The notes: generated from the letters alone by a model not told the origin. Positions 24,675-33,989 are shown, counted from the stretch's first letter. The stretch is 64,000 nucleotides of DNA from Paenibacillus sanguinis 2301083 = DSM 16941 (GCF_000374825.1 NZ_KB895376.1:375460-439459); one strand, 5' to 3'. Numbers and translations are program-made.

Positions 24675-26496
24675 GACTGCTGCCCCCTCGCGGTATTAAC
24701 ATAATCATCTCTGTACCGGCTCCCTCGCTGCGTATGGCCAGTTCAGCCTCTTCCCCATAGAGTAGTCTTAGCCGGGTATACAAATTTTTGAGTCCGATAT
24801 TCTCCCCCTCCTGCTCGTCCCAAACGATGGCGAACGACTGCTTGATTTGCTCCAACCGCTCCGGAGGAATGCCCGGCCCATTATCCTGTACCGAGATAAC
24901 CGCATGGCTCTCGCTTAGCTCCGCGCGAATGATGATCACAATACCGGTCGATACCTTCTCCAGGCCATGCTTGATGGAGTTCTCCACCAGCGTCTGAATG
25001 GACAGCTTGGGGATTTGCAGGTCCTTCAAAGATTCCTCCCATTCCACTGTCACCTGCAGGCGACTGCCAAATCTGGCTTGCTGCAGGACCAGATAACGCT
25101 CAATATGTCGCAATTCTTCCCGCGCGTTCACGATATCCTTGCCGCTGATGCAATAACGTAGAGTTAAGGCCAGCGCATCTACCATATCCGCCACTTCTTC
25201 ATCCCCGCTTTTCAGTGCCTTAGTGGAAATAGCTTGCAGGGCATTATAGAGGAAATGGGGATTAATCTCCGCCTCCAGCGCCTTGAGTATCGCATTCTTC
25301 TCAACCAGCTTCATCTTATAGCGTTCATTGATGAGATCATGAGTGCGCCGCACCATCCGATTGAAATGGCGGGATAAATAAGCCAGCTCATCCCGGCCCC
25401 GTACGGGAATCTCCGCATCAAAGGTTCCCTCGCTGAACCGCCGCATCTGCAGAGACAGATCCTTCAGCGGACGTGTAATGGCATTGGAAATTAACGTCAC
25501 CAGCACGATGGAAATGACCAGAAACACCAGACCAATGAGGTATCCCAGATTCCGAGTCGCATTGGCAGCAGCATAAATATTACTATAAGGAATGGGCTTT
25601 ACCAGCTTCCACCCCTCGCTGTCCTCCACATTATAGACCACCAGGTACTTGTGGCCTTCTGCATCCGTCCAGGTCAGAGGCTTCATGAAGGGGTCCTCGC
25701 CCAAACGGTCCAGCCATGGAGCCTGCTCAAGCTGCCGCAGGAATTCGAGATTGTCCACATGAAAGGGCTCATTGTCCGGCCCGAGGAATAACAGATGCTC
25801 GCCCTCCTCAAACGGCACATCGTTCAAAATTTGATCCTTCACAGCAGGCTTTAGGTAGAAGGAGACCACCGCCTTCGGTTCTCGTGTAACAAGAGAGCGA
25901 AGCACACGATGATAGCCCATGAAGCTAGGCTCCTCGCTCATGCCATATCCAGATTCGCTGCCAGGGACGATAAAGGATTGATAGGAACGGTTCCGCGAGC
26001 TTTCCATCGCCCGCTGATACCACGGCTGCTCCGGAATGCCTTCACGGAAGCTGGATCGAACGGTGATGTTATAGGCCTCCCTGGTAATTGAATAATACTT
26101 TCCCTGATCGATCAGATATAAATAAATGCTCTCCAGATCATTACGTGAGTAGAACAACTCTCGCAAGTAATCCTCCAGATACATCCTTGACGCATATTCC
26201 GTCTCTTCGCTAACCACAGCCTGTAAAATTTCTTCATATCGGATTTGTGGCAAGGAGAACTGCTCAACACCCTGCATATAATCCTCCAGCTTCTGATTCA
26301 CCAGCTTCAGGTTGCTGGTCGTACTTTCAATGCTATAGCTCACCGATTCCCGCTCTAGCATCTGATAGGAAATAACGGTTAACAATCCAACGACCAATAC
26401 AATCATTGCCGTAAATAACAGAATAAGCTTATTGACCAATCGGCGCGACACCCGGTCTCTAAGCCTGATCACTACTCGCCTGATCCAGTTCGACAT
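24667..26496 (-). CDS. Sensor histidine kinase, YesM type (system 1)
   Basis: About 609 residues: a membrane helix near residue 30, a large extracellular sensor region, a second helix, HAMP (ITRPLKDLSLQMRRFSEG), the His_kinase box EINPHFLYNALQAIS and a HATPase domain with QDNGPGIP and NIGLKNLYTRLRLLYG. It senses an external carbohydrate cue or the loaded binding protein and phosphorylates the regulator encoded just downstream. The ATG at 26496 follows GGGGGCAG; in-frame starts further upstream (to 26658) extend with a non-membrane sequence and look spurious. Confidence 0.9.
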   Translation of the reverse strand: MSNWIRRVVIRLRDRVSRRLVNKLILLFTAMIVLVVGLLTVISYQMLERESVSYSIESTTSNLKLVNQKLEDYMQGVEQFSLPQIRYEEILQAVVSEETEYASRMYLEDYLRELFYSRNDLESIYLYLIDQGKYYSITREAYNITVRSSFREGIPEQPWYQRAMESSRNRSYQSFIVPGSESGYGMSEEPSFMGYHRVLRSLVTREPKAVVSFYLKPAVKDQILNDVPFEEGEHLLFLGPDNEPFHVDNLEFLRQLEQAPWLDRLGEDPFMKPLTWTDAEGHKYLVVYNVEDSEGWKLVKPIPYSNIYAAANATRNLGYLIGLVFLVISIVLVTLISNAITRPLKDLSLQMRRFSEGTFDAEIPVRGRDELAYLSRHFNRMVRRTHDLINERYKMKLVEKNAILKALEAEINPHFLYNALQAISTKALKSGDEEVADMVDALALTLRYCISGKDIVNAREELRHIERYLVLQQARFGSRLQVTVEWEESLKDLQIPKLSIQTLVENSIKHGLEKVSTGIVIIIRAELSESHAVISVQDNGPGIPPERLEQIKQSFAIVWDEQEGENIGLKNLYTRLRLLYGEEAELAIRSEGAGTEMIMLIPRGGSSHV

Positions 26497-26580
26497 ACTG
26501 CCCCCGTTTCTGGCCCATCCACCGCTGCGCAGCCAGTTCACCTTTTTACCCTTAACTGTTTTCTTAAATCCATTTTGGCA

Positions 26581-26595
26581 ATGTAAACGCTGTTT
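26581..26595. promoter_or_regulatory. Possible CcpA cre site between divergent system 1 genes
   Basis: ATGTAAACGCTGTTT fits the catabolite-responsive element pattern WTGNAANCGNWNNCW with one mismatch. It sits between a TTGGCA (26575) and a TATAAT (26596) in front of the permease genes, and so would overlap their promoter and allow glucose repression. Confidence 0.5.
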
Positions 26596-26684
26596 TATAA
26601 TTACATTATAGCCGAAAAGGGCGATATGTGTAGAACAAGCAAACACCCTGTCTATCACTAAATGTCATAAAAAAGAGGTGCATT

Positions 26685-27572
26685 ATGTCTAAACTTGGGA
26701 GAAAGCGAGCGGAAAAACTGGAGTTTGGCGTCTTTACTTTGCCGATTCTGATCGCGATTGTTGCCGTATTTTATTATCCATTCATGATGACGATTCGATA
26801 TTCCCTGACAAAATGGAACGGGATCTCCAAGCATCCAACCTTTATCGGTCTGGATAACTTCAAGCAGATCTTCATGGGCGATGCCAACTTCACAAGTGCC
26901 GCCTGGTTCACGATCAAATATGCCATTCTCTATATCGTACTGGTTAACGTACTCGCCATTCTGCTGGCACTGGTTCTCGATATGAAGCTGAAGACGACAA
27001 GCTGGCTAAGAGCCGCCTTCTTCATTCCTTATATTCTCAGCCTGGTTATTGTCGGCTTCATCTGGAAGTTTATTTTCATGCAGGGCTTTGAATCACTTGG
27101 AGAGAGCACCGGATGGGGAATGTTCGCCTTAAGCTGGCTGGGCGAGCCGGGACTTGCCTTCATATCCGTCCTGTTCGTCTCCATCTGGCAGTCCATCGGC
27201 TTCTACATGGTGATCTATATCGCCGGTCTGCAATCGGTGCCGGATGATCTTAAGGAAGCTGCTACTGTAGACGGCGCAGGACCGCTTCGCCGCTTCTTCA
27301 ATGTCACGCTGCCACTGCTGGCGCCTTCCATTACCATCTCCGTCTTCATGGCGCTGACCAACTCGATCAAGGTGTTCGACGTAATCCTGTCCCTGACGGG
27401 CGGTGGCCCGGGCGGAACCACCTACAGCGTAGCTTATGACATTTACCGCGATACCTTCCAGAACAACCTGTACGGCTACGGTACGGCCAAGGCCTTGATT
27501 CTGTTCGTAGCGGTGCTGATCATTACGATCATCCAGCTTACCATCTTCAAACGCAGGGAGGTTGAGGCATAA
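26685..27572 (+). CDS. Sugar ABC transporter permease (system 1, MalF/MsmF type)
   Basis: A 295-residue inner-membrane protein with six helices and the EAA loop LKEAATVDGAGPLRRFFNVT, where the shared ATPase docks. It begins MSKLGRKRAEKLEFGVFTLP after AGAGGTG. It overlaps the next permease by one base. No ATPase gene lies nearby; CUT1 transporters of Bacillales commonly use a shared MsmX-like ATPase encoded elsewhere. Confidence 0.94.
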   Translation: MSKLGRKRAEKLEFGVFTLPILIAIVAVFYYPFMMTIRYSLTKWNGISKHPTFIGLDNFKQIFMGDANFTSAAWFTIKYAILYIVLVNVLAILLALVLDMKLKTTSWLRAAFFIPYILSLVIVGFIWKFIFMQGFESLGESTGWGMFALSWLGEPGLAFISVLFVSIWQSIGFYMVIYIAGLQSVPDDLKEAATVDGAGPLRRFFNVTLPLLAPSITISVFMALTNSIKVFDVILSLTGGGPGGTTYSVAYDIYRDTFQNNLYGYGTAKALILFVAVLIITIIQLTIFKRREVEA

Positions 27573-28402
27573 TGAACAAAAACAAAGTGGGCCGCATTAT
27601 TTTGGAGATCGGGATGGTGCTGCTGTCCATCCTGTTCCTCTACCCGTTATTCCTGACCATCAACAACTCGCTAAAAAGCTTCTCCGAGGTCATGACTGAT
27701 GTCATTGCCTTGCCGAAGAAGCTGGCTTTTGAGAATTATAGCTACGTCTGGGAGTTCATCAACTACCCGCGGCTGTTCCTGAACAATACAGTCATTACCG
27801 TATTGGGTCTGGCTGGCATTGTGTTGATCTCTTCCATCGCGGCATACAAATTAGCCCGCACCAAATCCAGAGCCAGCTCGATCGTTTATTTCATCTGCAT
27901 TATGCCAATGCTTATTCCGTTTCAATCGATCATGCTGACCGTGCTGCAAATGGCCAAGAGCTTCCACTTGTCGGATAGCACCTGGGGGCTGGGTATCCTG
28001 TATTGGGGTTTTGGCGCTCCGCTGGCCCTGTTCATCTACCATGGCTTCGTGAAGGGCATACCACGAGAGATTGATGAAAGTGCCACTATAGACGGCGCCT
28101 CCGGCTTTCGCTTATTCTTCAGCGTAATCTTCCCGCTGTTGAAGTCGGTGACCACCACGATCATCATTATCGATGTGATGTGGATCTGGAATGACTTCCT
28201 GCTTCCACTCTTGATGGTCAATGGGTCACCAGCCACCAAGACGTTGACCTTGGCCGCCTACACCTTCGTCGGACAATATACCTCCGACTGGCAATACGCA
28301 ATGACCGCCATGGTTATGGCTGTCCTGCCTTCGATCATCGTCTTCATCTTCTTGCAGAAATACATCGTCAAAGGCGTAGTGGCGGGAGCGGTGAAGGGGT
28401 AA
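27572..28402 (+). CDS. Sugar ABC transporter permease (system 1, MalG/MsmG type)
   Basis: A 276-residue inner-membrane protein with six helices, the EAA loop IDESATIDGASGFRLFFSVI and the family-typical ending VKGVVAGAVKG. It starts within TAATG at the end of the first permease gene, so the two are translationally coupled and form the heterodimeric channel of system 1. A terminator follows. Confidence 0.94.
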   Translation: MNKNKVGRIILEIGMVLLSILFLYPLFLTINNSLKSFSEVMTDVIALPKKLAFENYSYVWEFINYPRLFLNNTVITVLGLAGIVLISSIAAYKLARTKSRASSIVYFICIMPMLIPFQSIMLTVLQMAKSFHLSDSTWGLGILYWGFGAPLALFIYHGFVKGIPREIDESATIDGASGFRLFFSVIFPLLKSVTTTIIIIDVMWIWNDFLLPLLMVNGSPATKTLTLAAYTFVGQYTSDWQYAMTAMVMAVLPSIIVFIFLQKYIVKGVVAGAVKG

Positions 28403-28436
28403 TTTTCGAGCCGTAGACAATACATCATGAAAATGC

Positions 28437-28480
28437 AAAGCAGCTAACCGTTTTGATACGGCGGCTGCTTTTTTATTTTT
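28437..28480 (+). terminator. Terminator after the system 1 permeases
   Basis: AAAGCAGC ... CCG pairs with CGG ... GGCTGCTTT with small internal bulges, followed by a long T-rich tail. Confidence 0.75.
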
Positions 28481-28539
28481 CGATGTTTATGAGGAGTACC
28501 ATGTTTAAAACCAACCGAGCCTATTATTAAGTATTGCAG

Positions 28540-28567
28540 TTGACCCCAATTTAATTTTAGGTATACT
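28540..28567 (+). promoter_or_regulatory. Sigma-A type promoter for the HTH/TPR regulator
   Basis: TTGACC and TATACT are separated by 16 bases and lie about 52 bases before the chosen TTG start of the regulator gene. Confidence 0.6.
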
Positions 28568-28619
28568 GTAAAACTAATAATCATCCTAATATATGGCATT
28601 TGAGGCTGGAGGTCTTTCT

Positions 28620-29987
28620 TTGCAGCGATCGATACGTGAAATATTAGAACAATATATGGTAGAAGAGGAGCTGTCTATATCCAGGTTCTCACAGATATCT
28701 ACCATTAACACAGGAACGTTAAGCCGGATTTTAAAGGGGTTAAAGCCAATCTCCCTAGGGCAGCTACAACTTATTACGAACGCTATGAAGCTACCACAGG
28801 ACGGCTTATACGAAGAGTATATTGAGGAATGCTTTGCTTCATCCAGCAATCTACGCCGAATTCGACCATTTATTTTGCGTTGTGCTGAGCTAGAGCGGCT
28901 GGATTGTATAGAAGAGGTTGTTGGACGGCTTTTGGAAGATCGTCAGTACAATACCGCTTTATTTGCGATTGCTGAGCAGCTTTTCAAGCAAGAAAAGGTA
29001 AAGGCAGCAGCTTTGATTTATAGACAGGTTGCCGAGTCTGAACGGTATCAACACTCTGAGCGCCTCGCTCTTTGTCGGTACCGCTTGTTTAGCCTTCAAT
29101 TAGGAGAAGATTTAGAAGAAAACCTATTAGCAGCCACGCAGTTTGAGCCTTATACCAATCGCCTGCCTGAAATGGAGCAATTAGAGGCTCTAAAGCAGCT
29201 TATGCATATTTTTGGCATGGTCCATAAATGGCCCAAGGTAGAGGCATTAGCAGTTCAACTACAGCAGTTGGCATCCTCTTTGTATCATTTACATGGTGGG
29301 TCGTGCCGCAAAGAAGAATCCTTAATTCAAACAGCACAGCCATTATATTATTATATTCTTTATGCATATCTGGCCCGCGCCACCGCTCATGAACAATATG
29401 GGGACTATAACAAGGCGTTGGAATTTGTAACGCTTTATGCAAATGGTGCGAATTGGATTCGGGAGAAAGACGAGATCGCAGAGCGTATCATTTCACAATT
29501 CAAAGAATGGGCCACTGCTAACACATATTTGTATAAGGTCTTATCAGGGCATGAGGAAGCGTTAACAGAATATGCAAAATATATAGAAACGAGACCAGAT
29601 GAAATTTTTGTTGGTTTGACTCACATCATCAAGGCAGCAAATCAGTATAACTATAATATTGATCCTATACTTGAAAGGTTTGCTCCATATCTCCCCTCCT
29701 CAACCATGGTTAATGCTAACTATGGCATGTACAATGAGACCGTGATGGCAGAAAAAACGGTACAATTCTTTTGTGATTTAGCGGCCTATAGAGGCAAAAA
29801 AAATCCCAAGGCTGCATTAAATCTAGTCCTGGAAGCACTGCAATTATCCGTTAGAATAAGCAGTGTCAGAAATATTATTAATAGTGTTGTTTTATTCCAG
29901 GAATACAGTGACCATGCGGGTAATCAGGAGAAACAGCGGTTTACACAATTAAAAACAGCATTTTTAGATGAAAGCAACATGATATAG
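28620..29987 (+). CDS. HTH (XRE-like) regulator with TPR-like helical repeats, RRNPP-like
   Basis: A 455-residue cytoplasmic protein. An N-terminal helix-turn-helix (SISRFSQISTINTGTLSRIL) is followed by a long all-helical region whose repeating pattern (LLEDRQYNTALFAIAEQLFK, KVKAAALIYRQVAE, YGDYNKALEFVTLYA) resembles tetratricopeptide repeats. This is the architecture of peptide-sensing or Rap/NprR/PlcR-like proteins, but membership is inferred. TTG at 28620 is chosen because GGAGGT lies six bases before it; the in-frame ATG at 28593 has none. The gene is AT-rich compared with its neighbours and is followed by an Spo0E-family gene, suggesting a role in sporulation timing or stress decisions. 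Confidence 0.8.
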   Translation: MQRSIREILEQYMVEEELSISRFSQISTINTGTLSRILKGLKPISLGQLQLITNAMKLPQDGLYEEYIEECFASSSNLRRIRPFILRCAELERLDCIEEVVGRLLEDRQYNTALFAIAEQLFKQEKVKAAALIYRQVAESERYQHSERLALCRYRLFSLQLGEDLEENLLAATQFEPYTNRLPEMEQLEALKQLMHIFGMVHKWPKVEALAVQLQQLASSLYHLHGGSCRKEESLIQTAQPLYYYILYAYLARATAHEQYGDYNKALEFVTLYANGANWIREKDEIAERIISQFKEWATANTYLYKVLSGHEEALTEYAKYIETRPDEIFVGLTHIIKAANQYNYNIDPILERFAPYLPSSTMVNANYGMYNETVMAEKTVQFFCDLAAYRGKKNPKAALNLVLEALQLSVRISSVRNIINSVVLFQEYSDHAGNQEKQRFTQLKTAFLDESNMI

Positions 29988-30065
29988 AAATATTCTTCTG
30001 TCATTAATGAGTTGTACAAGATTTTAACATAATCCCCTAGAATATTACATGGGGAGGATGTCTAT

Positions 30066-30239
30066 ATGGAATTGCAAAGCCTGCAAAAACGTATTGAAAC
30101 TGCCAGAAAAAAACTCCATGTACTGACTGAAAGATATAATGGGCAATTAAGCCATCCTCATGTCATTCGTCAATCAGTACGGCTAGACAAGCTCATAAAT
30201 GAATACAATCAATTCATCAAAAATTCAATTGAGCACTAA
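30066..30239 (+). CDS. Spo0E-family aspartyl-phosphate phosphatase
   Basis: A 57-residue protein starting MELQSLQKRIETARKKLHVL, ending FIKNSIEH. The spacing of the two helices and the SVRLD motif (37-41, canonical SQELD) followed by KLINEY match the Spo0E family, which dephosphorylates Spo0A~P and delays sporulation. Motif positions 2 and 3 (Gln-Glu) are replaced by Val-Arg, while Ser, Leu and the catalytic-type Asp41 remain. GGGGAGG lies before the ATG. It lies 78 bases downstream of the HTH/TPR regulator on the same strand, so the two may be cotranscribed. Confidence 0.85.
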   Translation: MELQSLQKRIETARKKLHVLTERYNGQLSHPHVIRQSVRLDKLINEYNQFIKNSIEH

Positions 30240-30249
30240 TTGCTCGACA

Positions 30250-30311
30250 TAAAAAAGCTCCCCTCACAGTAACAGGTTTTATTATTTCACCTGTTTACCG
30301 TATGGAGAGCT
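30250..30311 (-). terminator. Terminator for the VOC gene (minus strand)
   Basis: Read on the minus strand, AGCTCTCC and an inner AACAGGT arm pair with ACCTGTT and GGGGAGCT, followed by six T residues. It may also help end the convergent Spo0E transcript. Confidence 0.75.
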
Positions 30312-30327
30312 GGCTACATCTGATTAG

Positions 30328-30696
30328 TTAGGCTTTACTGTGAAGGGTAATGAGGTAACCGTCCGGATCGGCAAAGGTAAAGGTTCGCCCGAAGGGTCCG
30401 TCTATGGGTTCGGATGTAATCTTTACATCTGCTGCTACAAGCTTGTCGTGAATTTCTTGCGTATCCGGGGCATAAAGCCACAGAGCGACACCAAGTCCAG
30501 GCTGAGTACCTGAACCGAGTTCCGTTCCTGGAATCAGGTCACGAAGAGCAAAAGTAATCGGCTTGGTATCGAAGACTACGGCATGAGGGGGCCCCGCCTG
30601 TGAGCGAACCAGTCCAAGATAGTTTTGATAGAATTCTGCAGAGCCTTCAAGATTACTCACTTGAAGTGAGATGAAATCTGGTCCAATTGCTGACAT
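30328..30696 (-). CDS. VOC (glyoxalase/bleomycin resistance) family protein
   Basis: A 122-residue protein with two beta-alpha-beta-beta-beta modules: FISLQVSNLEGSAEFYQNYL at the start and FTFADPDGYLITLHS at the end, the metal-side and substrate-side motifs of the vicinal oxygen chelate fold. Such proteins include lyases, dioxygenases and drug-binding proteins; the substrate is unknown. The ATG at 30696 follows AGGAGGAC; an upstream start at 30753 is unlikely. The WYL regulator gene lies 64 bases upstream on the same strand, so it may be its target. Confidence 0.85.
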   Translation of the reverse strand: MSAIGPDFISLQVSNLEGSAEFYQNYLGLVRSQAGPPHAVVFDTKPITFALRDLIPGTELGSGTQPGLGVALWLYAPDTQEIHDKLVAADVKITSEPIDGPFGRTFTFADPDGYLITLHSKA

Positions 30697-30760
30697 AATA
30701 AATGTCCTCCTTGTTATTAGTATATCTTGATTGTACAAGACCCCTATTGCCACCAGTATG

Positions 30761-31711
30761 TCAGTAGCGTTCTTTCATCTTTGTAATTTCTTCTCTTACC
30801 TGTTTTCTGAAGGATTCAGGCTCCGTCACTACCACATCCGCTCCCCATCCAAGTATCCAGGACAGCAATTCTTCCGGTTGACGCACTCGGAAAGTGACAT
30901 GGTAACCGTCCTCTTTAGACTCGGTAGTCTCCATGTAATAGTTGCTGGCTTCTTCGACTTTATCGATGACTGCTGGATTGAAAATGGCACAGACCCGGAT
31001 GCTGCGGGTATCCTTCGGTCGATAAGAATGGAGATCAAAGTTATCCGGAAGTTGAAACGTATCATCCGTCAGGGCAGGATCACTGATTCGAGAAACTCGA
31101 AAATGACGAATGTCCTCCCGCAGGTCACAGAAAGCAAGCAAGAGCCAGCCATTTTGCTCATCATGTGCCAATCCGAATGGCGATACGGTGCGCACCGTAA
31201 CCCGGTTTCCATCCGCTCCAGCAACCCCTTTATGATAGGTGAACCGTAATTTCTTACCCTCCCGCATGGCCTCGCGAATGCTTCCCAGATTTACTTTCTC
31301 CCTAGTCAGGATATCCAATTCATCTTTTTGGAGCAGACGGATGCTCCCTTGAATGCGGCTTGTCTCCTCTCGGATGGGAAGAGACAGCAGGGCTTCGATT
31401 TTTCTGTGGGAAGAACGCGCGCTGTGACGATAAGCAGGATCAAAACGCTTTTCTATAAATTCAGCACCCAGAAGCAGCGATACAGCCTCATCCACAGTGA
31501 AACTAATGGGGGGCAGAAAATAACCTTCCATTAAGGAATATCCTGATCCGGTCTCACTCATGACAGGAACACCGGCTTCACTCAAAGCCTGCATATCGCG
31601 ATAGATCGTTCTTGCACTGACTCCCAAGCTCTCTGCCAAGGCATCGGCCGTCAGCAATTTGCTTCGCTGTAGCTCCATCACAATCGCTAAAAGACGCTCT
31701 GTTTTATTCAA
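30761..31711 (-). CDS. DeoR-type HTH regulator with WYL domain (YafY family)
   Basis: A 316-residue regulator beginning MNKTERLLAIVMELQRSKLL, with the winged helix SLGVSARTIYRDMQALSEAG (near residue 40), a middle helical region, and a WYL sensor domain with LRFTYHKGV and RTVSPFGLAHDEQNGWLLLA. WYL proteins bind nucleic acid or small ligands and often control stress or DNA-damage responses. The TTG at 31711 is preferred because GGGAG lies about eleven bases before it and the product matches the family N-terminus; the GTG at 31723 overlaps the binding site. It sits upstream of the VOC gene. Confidence 0.88.
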   Translation of the reverse strand: MNKTERLLAIVMELQRSKLLTADALAESLGVSARTIYRDMQALSEAGVPVMSETGSGYSLMEGYFLPPISFTVDEAVSLLLGAEFIEKRFDPAYRHSARSSHRKIEALLSLPIREETSRIQGSIRLLQKDELDILTREKVNLGSIREAMREGKKLRFTYHKGVAGADGNRVTVRTVSPFGLAHDEQNGWLLLAFCDLREDIRHFRVSRISDPALTDDTFQLPDNFDLHSYRPKDTRSIRVCAIFNPAVIDKVEEASNYYMETTESKEDGYHVTFRVRQPEELLSWILGWGADVVVTEPESFRKQVREEITKMKERY

Positions 31712-31824
31712 TCGAAGCTGCACTCCCTTGTTCCAGTTGGATATTTTTTATCATCTTTCGCTTTTTACTATTTAGATTATACAACACGCTATTGAGAAGC
31801 ATCGCTATAGAGGTCCATCAAGCA

Positions 31825-31858
31825 AAAGCAGCCGATCCCCTTAACGGGGCGGCTGCTT
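31825..31858 (-). terminator. Terminator after the GH42 gene
   Basis: AAAGCAGCC and CCCC pair with GGGG and GGCTGCTTT around TTAAC. On the minus strand it is followed by TTTTGCTT, fitting the end of the system 2 operon. Confidence 0.8.
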
Positions 31859-31889
31859 TATCTCTTATAACTATACCGACCTTAAGCTG

Positions 31890-33974
31890 CTAAACCAGGC
31901 TTGCCCTACGCTTCAGAACACAAATACCATTCACCGGCAGCTCTATAGAGCTTGACGTTAACGATGCCCCACTTTCGGCATCCTCGAATGGGGTCCCGGG
32001 CAGTTCAACAAGGGCCGATTGTCCGGAGAAATTCTGCACGAAGATATATTCATACTCCCCATCCGTTCTTAGTCCCGCCGTGACCCCTGGAGGCAAGTCA
32101 ACCTCCAGGGCCTGTCGAACTCCCGCCTCCTGAACCAGCCGGCTATATAACTCTTCATAGAAGATAGAATCGCTGACACGTGCCGCCAAGTAATAGGCCT
32201 TGCCTTTGCCAAGCTCATTAACGGTCAGCGCCGGTTCTCCAGCATAGAAATCATCCTGATACATTCCAATGACCTTGGCATCCTCCACATGGATACGCTC
32301 GCAAAGCTCGTGGATCTCGAACACACCACTTAGATTTAGTGAGTTACCTTCAACCATAACCAGTGCATTGCGTTCATGATCATGCAATCCCTCGATTTCC
32401 TCCGCCCATACGCCAACCGTCTTGCGCAGAGGACCCGGAAATCCGCCCAGGTGGCAAAGATCATTTTCGTCAACGACCCCTGTCCAATATGTCGCCAATA
32501 GCGTACCGCCATTTCTGACGAATTGCTCCAGCTTGTCACCCGTTTCTTTGCGAAGCAGATAAGCCATAGGAACAATGATGAGCTTATAGCTGTCGAACTC
32601 ATCAAATGCACCTATGATATCGGTGGGCACCCCCTTTTCCCATAAGGCATGGTAATGCTGCACCACTGTCTCTTCGTAATGAATCCCCTGGTTGCGGGGG
32701 CCTTGAGCATCTTTGATAGCCCACCGATTATCCCAGTCGAATAAAATGGCTGCTTCTGCCGGAACCGAAGTGCCTACAATATCAGCTAGCCGCGACAACG
32801 ATTCCCCGAGGGAGGCTACATCACGGAACACACGGGTATGCTCATGACCGACATGATCAACTACCGCACCATGGAATTTCTCGCTGGAGCCCCGGCTCTT
32901 CCGCCATTGGAAATACTGCACTGTATCCGAGCCATGTGCTACCGCCTGTAAGGAGGATAGCTTGTGCATCCCCGGCCGCTTCAGCTTGCTGACAGGCTGC
33001 CAATTGGTTAAGGATGGCGTGCTCTCCATCAGCATGAACGGCTTCTGCTTCAAGGAGCGGAACAGGTCATGATTGAACGCGAACCAGGAGGCTATCTTGG
33101 CATCGGATTCCGCCGCATGCCAGGTTGGATAAGCATCCCAGGATATTACGTCCACCGCCTTGGCGAACTCACGATAATCCAGTCCTTCGTACAAATCCAT
33201 CATATTTACAGTGCAAGGCAACGTTGGATTGGCTTGCTTGAGCGGAAGCATCTCATGCTTGCAAAAATCGATGGTCTGATCCGAGACGAAACGGCGCCAA
33301 TCCAGATTTTGTCCGTGCACCATTGTCTCGCCATGCGGGGCCGGAGATTCCACTTGCGTCCAGGAGGTGTACGTATGGCTCCAGAAGGCCGTCCACCAGG
33401 CACGGTTCAGAGCATCCAGGGAACCGTATTTGCGCTTGAGCCAGGAGCGGAAGGCTTCCTGACAATAATCGCAATGACACTCCCCGCCATACTCATTAGA
33501 GATATGCCATCCAACGATGGCCGGATGATCGGAATAACGCTCGGCCAGCTTGCTATTGATCTGCGCTACCTTCTCGCGGTAGACCGGAGAGCTGAAGCAA
33601 TGGTTATGCCGCATCCCATGGAGGTTGCGCACGCGGTTCTTCTCGACGCGCAACACTTCGGGATATTTCTCCGACATCCAGGCAGGGCGGGCACCGCTGG
33701 GTGTAGCCAGCCAGGCATAAATGCCGTTGTCTGCCAAATTGTCGAGTACCTGATCCAACCATGCAAAATGGTAAATTCCTTCCTCCGGCTCCAGCATCGC
33801 CCAAGAGAATATCCCGACGGCCATGACATTGCAGTTCGCCAGCTTCATCAGGCGTATATCCTCGGCCAACACCTGTGAGTCGTGCAGCCACTGATCGGGG
33901 TTATAATCGGCTCCATGCATAAATACGGGAAGCTTCTCGCTAATAGGCCGATACTTCATCCTTCTTGCACTCAT
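31890..33974 (-). CDS. Beta-galactosidase, GH42 family
   Basis: A 694-residue intracellular enzyme. The TIM-barrel domain opens with FMHGADYNPDQW and has the acid/base Glu161 in WHISNEYGG and nucleophile Glu317 in KPFMLMESTPS. Cys126 and the CHCDYC cluster (Cys166, 168, 171) form the zinc site typical of GH42. A trimerisation/Rossmann-like domain and a beta C-terminal domain follow. It hydrolyses beta-galactosides such as galacto-oligosaccharides from galactan. It is the last gene of the system 2 operon, directly downstream of the binding protein, which points to a beta-galactoside as the transported substrate (inference). Confidence 0.95.
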   Translation of the reverse strand: MSARRMKYRPISEKLPVFMHGADYNPDQWLHDSQVLAEDIRLMKLANCNVMAVGIFSWAMLEPEEGIYHFAWLDQVLDNLADNGIYAWLATPSGARPAWMSEKYPEVLRVEKNRVRNLHGMRHNHCFSSPVYREKVAQINSKLAERYSDHPAIVGWHISNEYGGECHCDYCQEAFRSWLKRKYGSLDALNRAWWTAFWSHTYTSWTQVESPAPHGETMVHGQNLDWRRFVSDQTIDFCKHEMLPLKQANPTLPCTVNMMDLYEGLDYREFAKAVDVISWDAYPTWHAAESDAKIASWFAFNHDLFRSLKQKPFMLMESTPSLTNWQPVSKLKRPGMHKLSSLQAVAHGSDTVQYFQWRKSRGSSEKFHGAVVDHVGHEHTRVFRDVASLGESLSRLADIVGTSVPAEAAILFDWDNRWAIKDAQGPRNQGIHYEETVVQHYHALWEKGVPTDIIGAFDEFDSYKLIIVPMAYLLRKETGDKLEQFVRNGGTLLATYWTGVVDENDLCHLGGFPGPLRKTVGVWAEEIEGLHDHERNALVMVEGNSLNLSGVFEIHELCERIHVEDAKVIGMYQDDFYAGEPALTVNELGKGKAYYLAARVSDSIFYEELYSRLVQEAGVRQALEVDLPPGVTAGLRTDGEYEYIFVQNFSGQSALVELPGTPFEDAESGASLTSSSIELPVNGICVLKRRASLV

Positions 33975-33989
33975 GGAATCATCCTCTCC

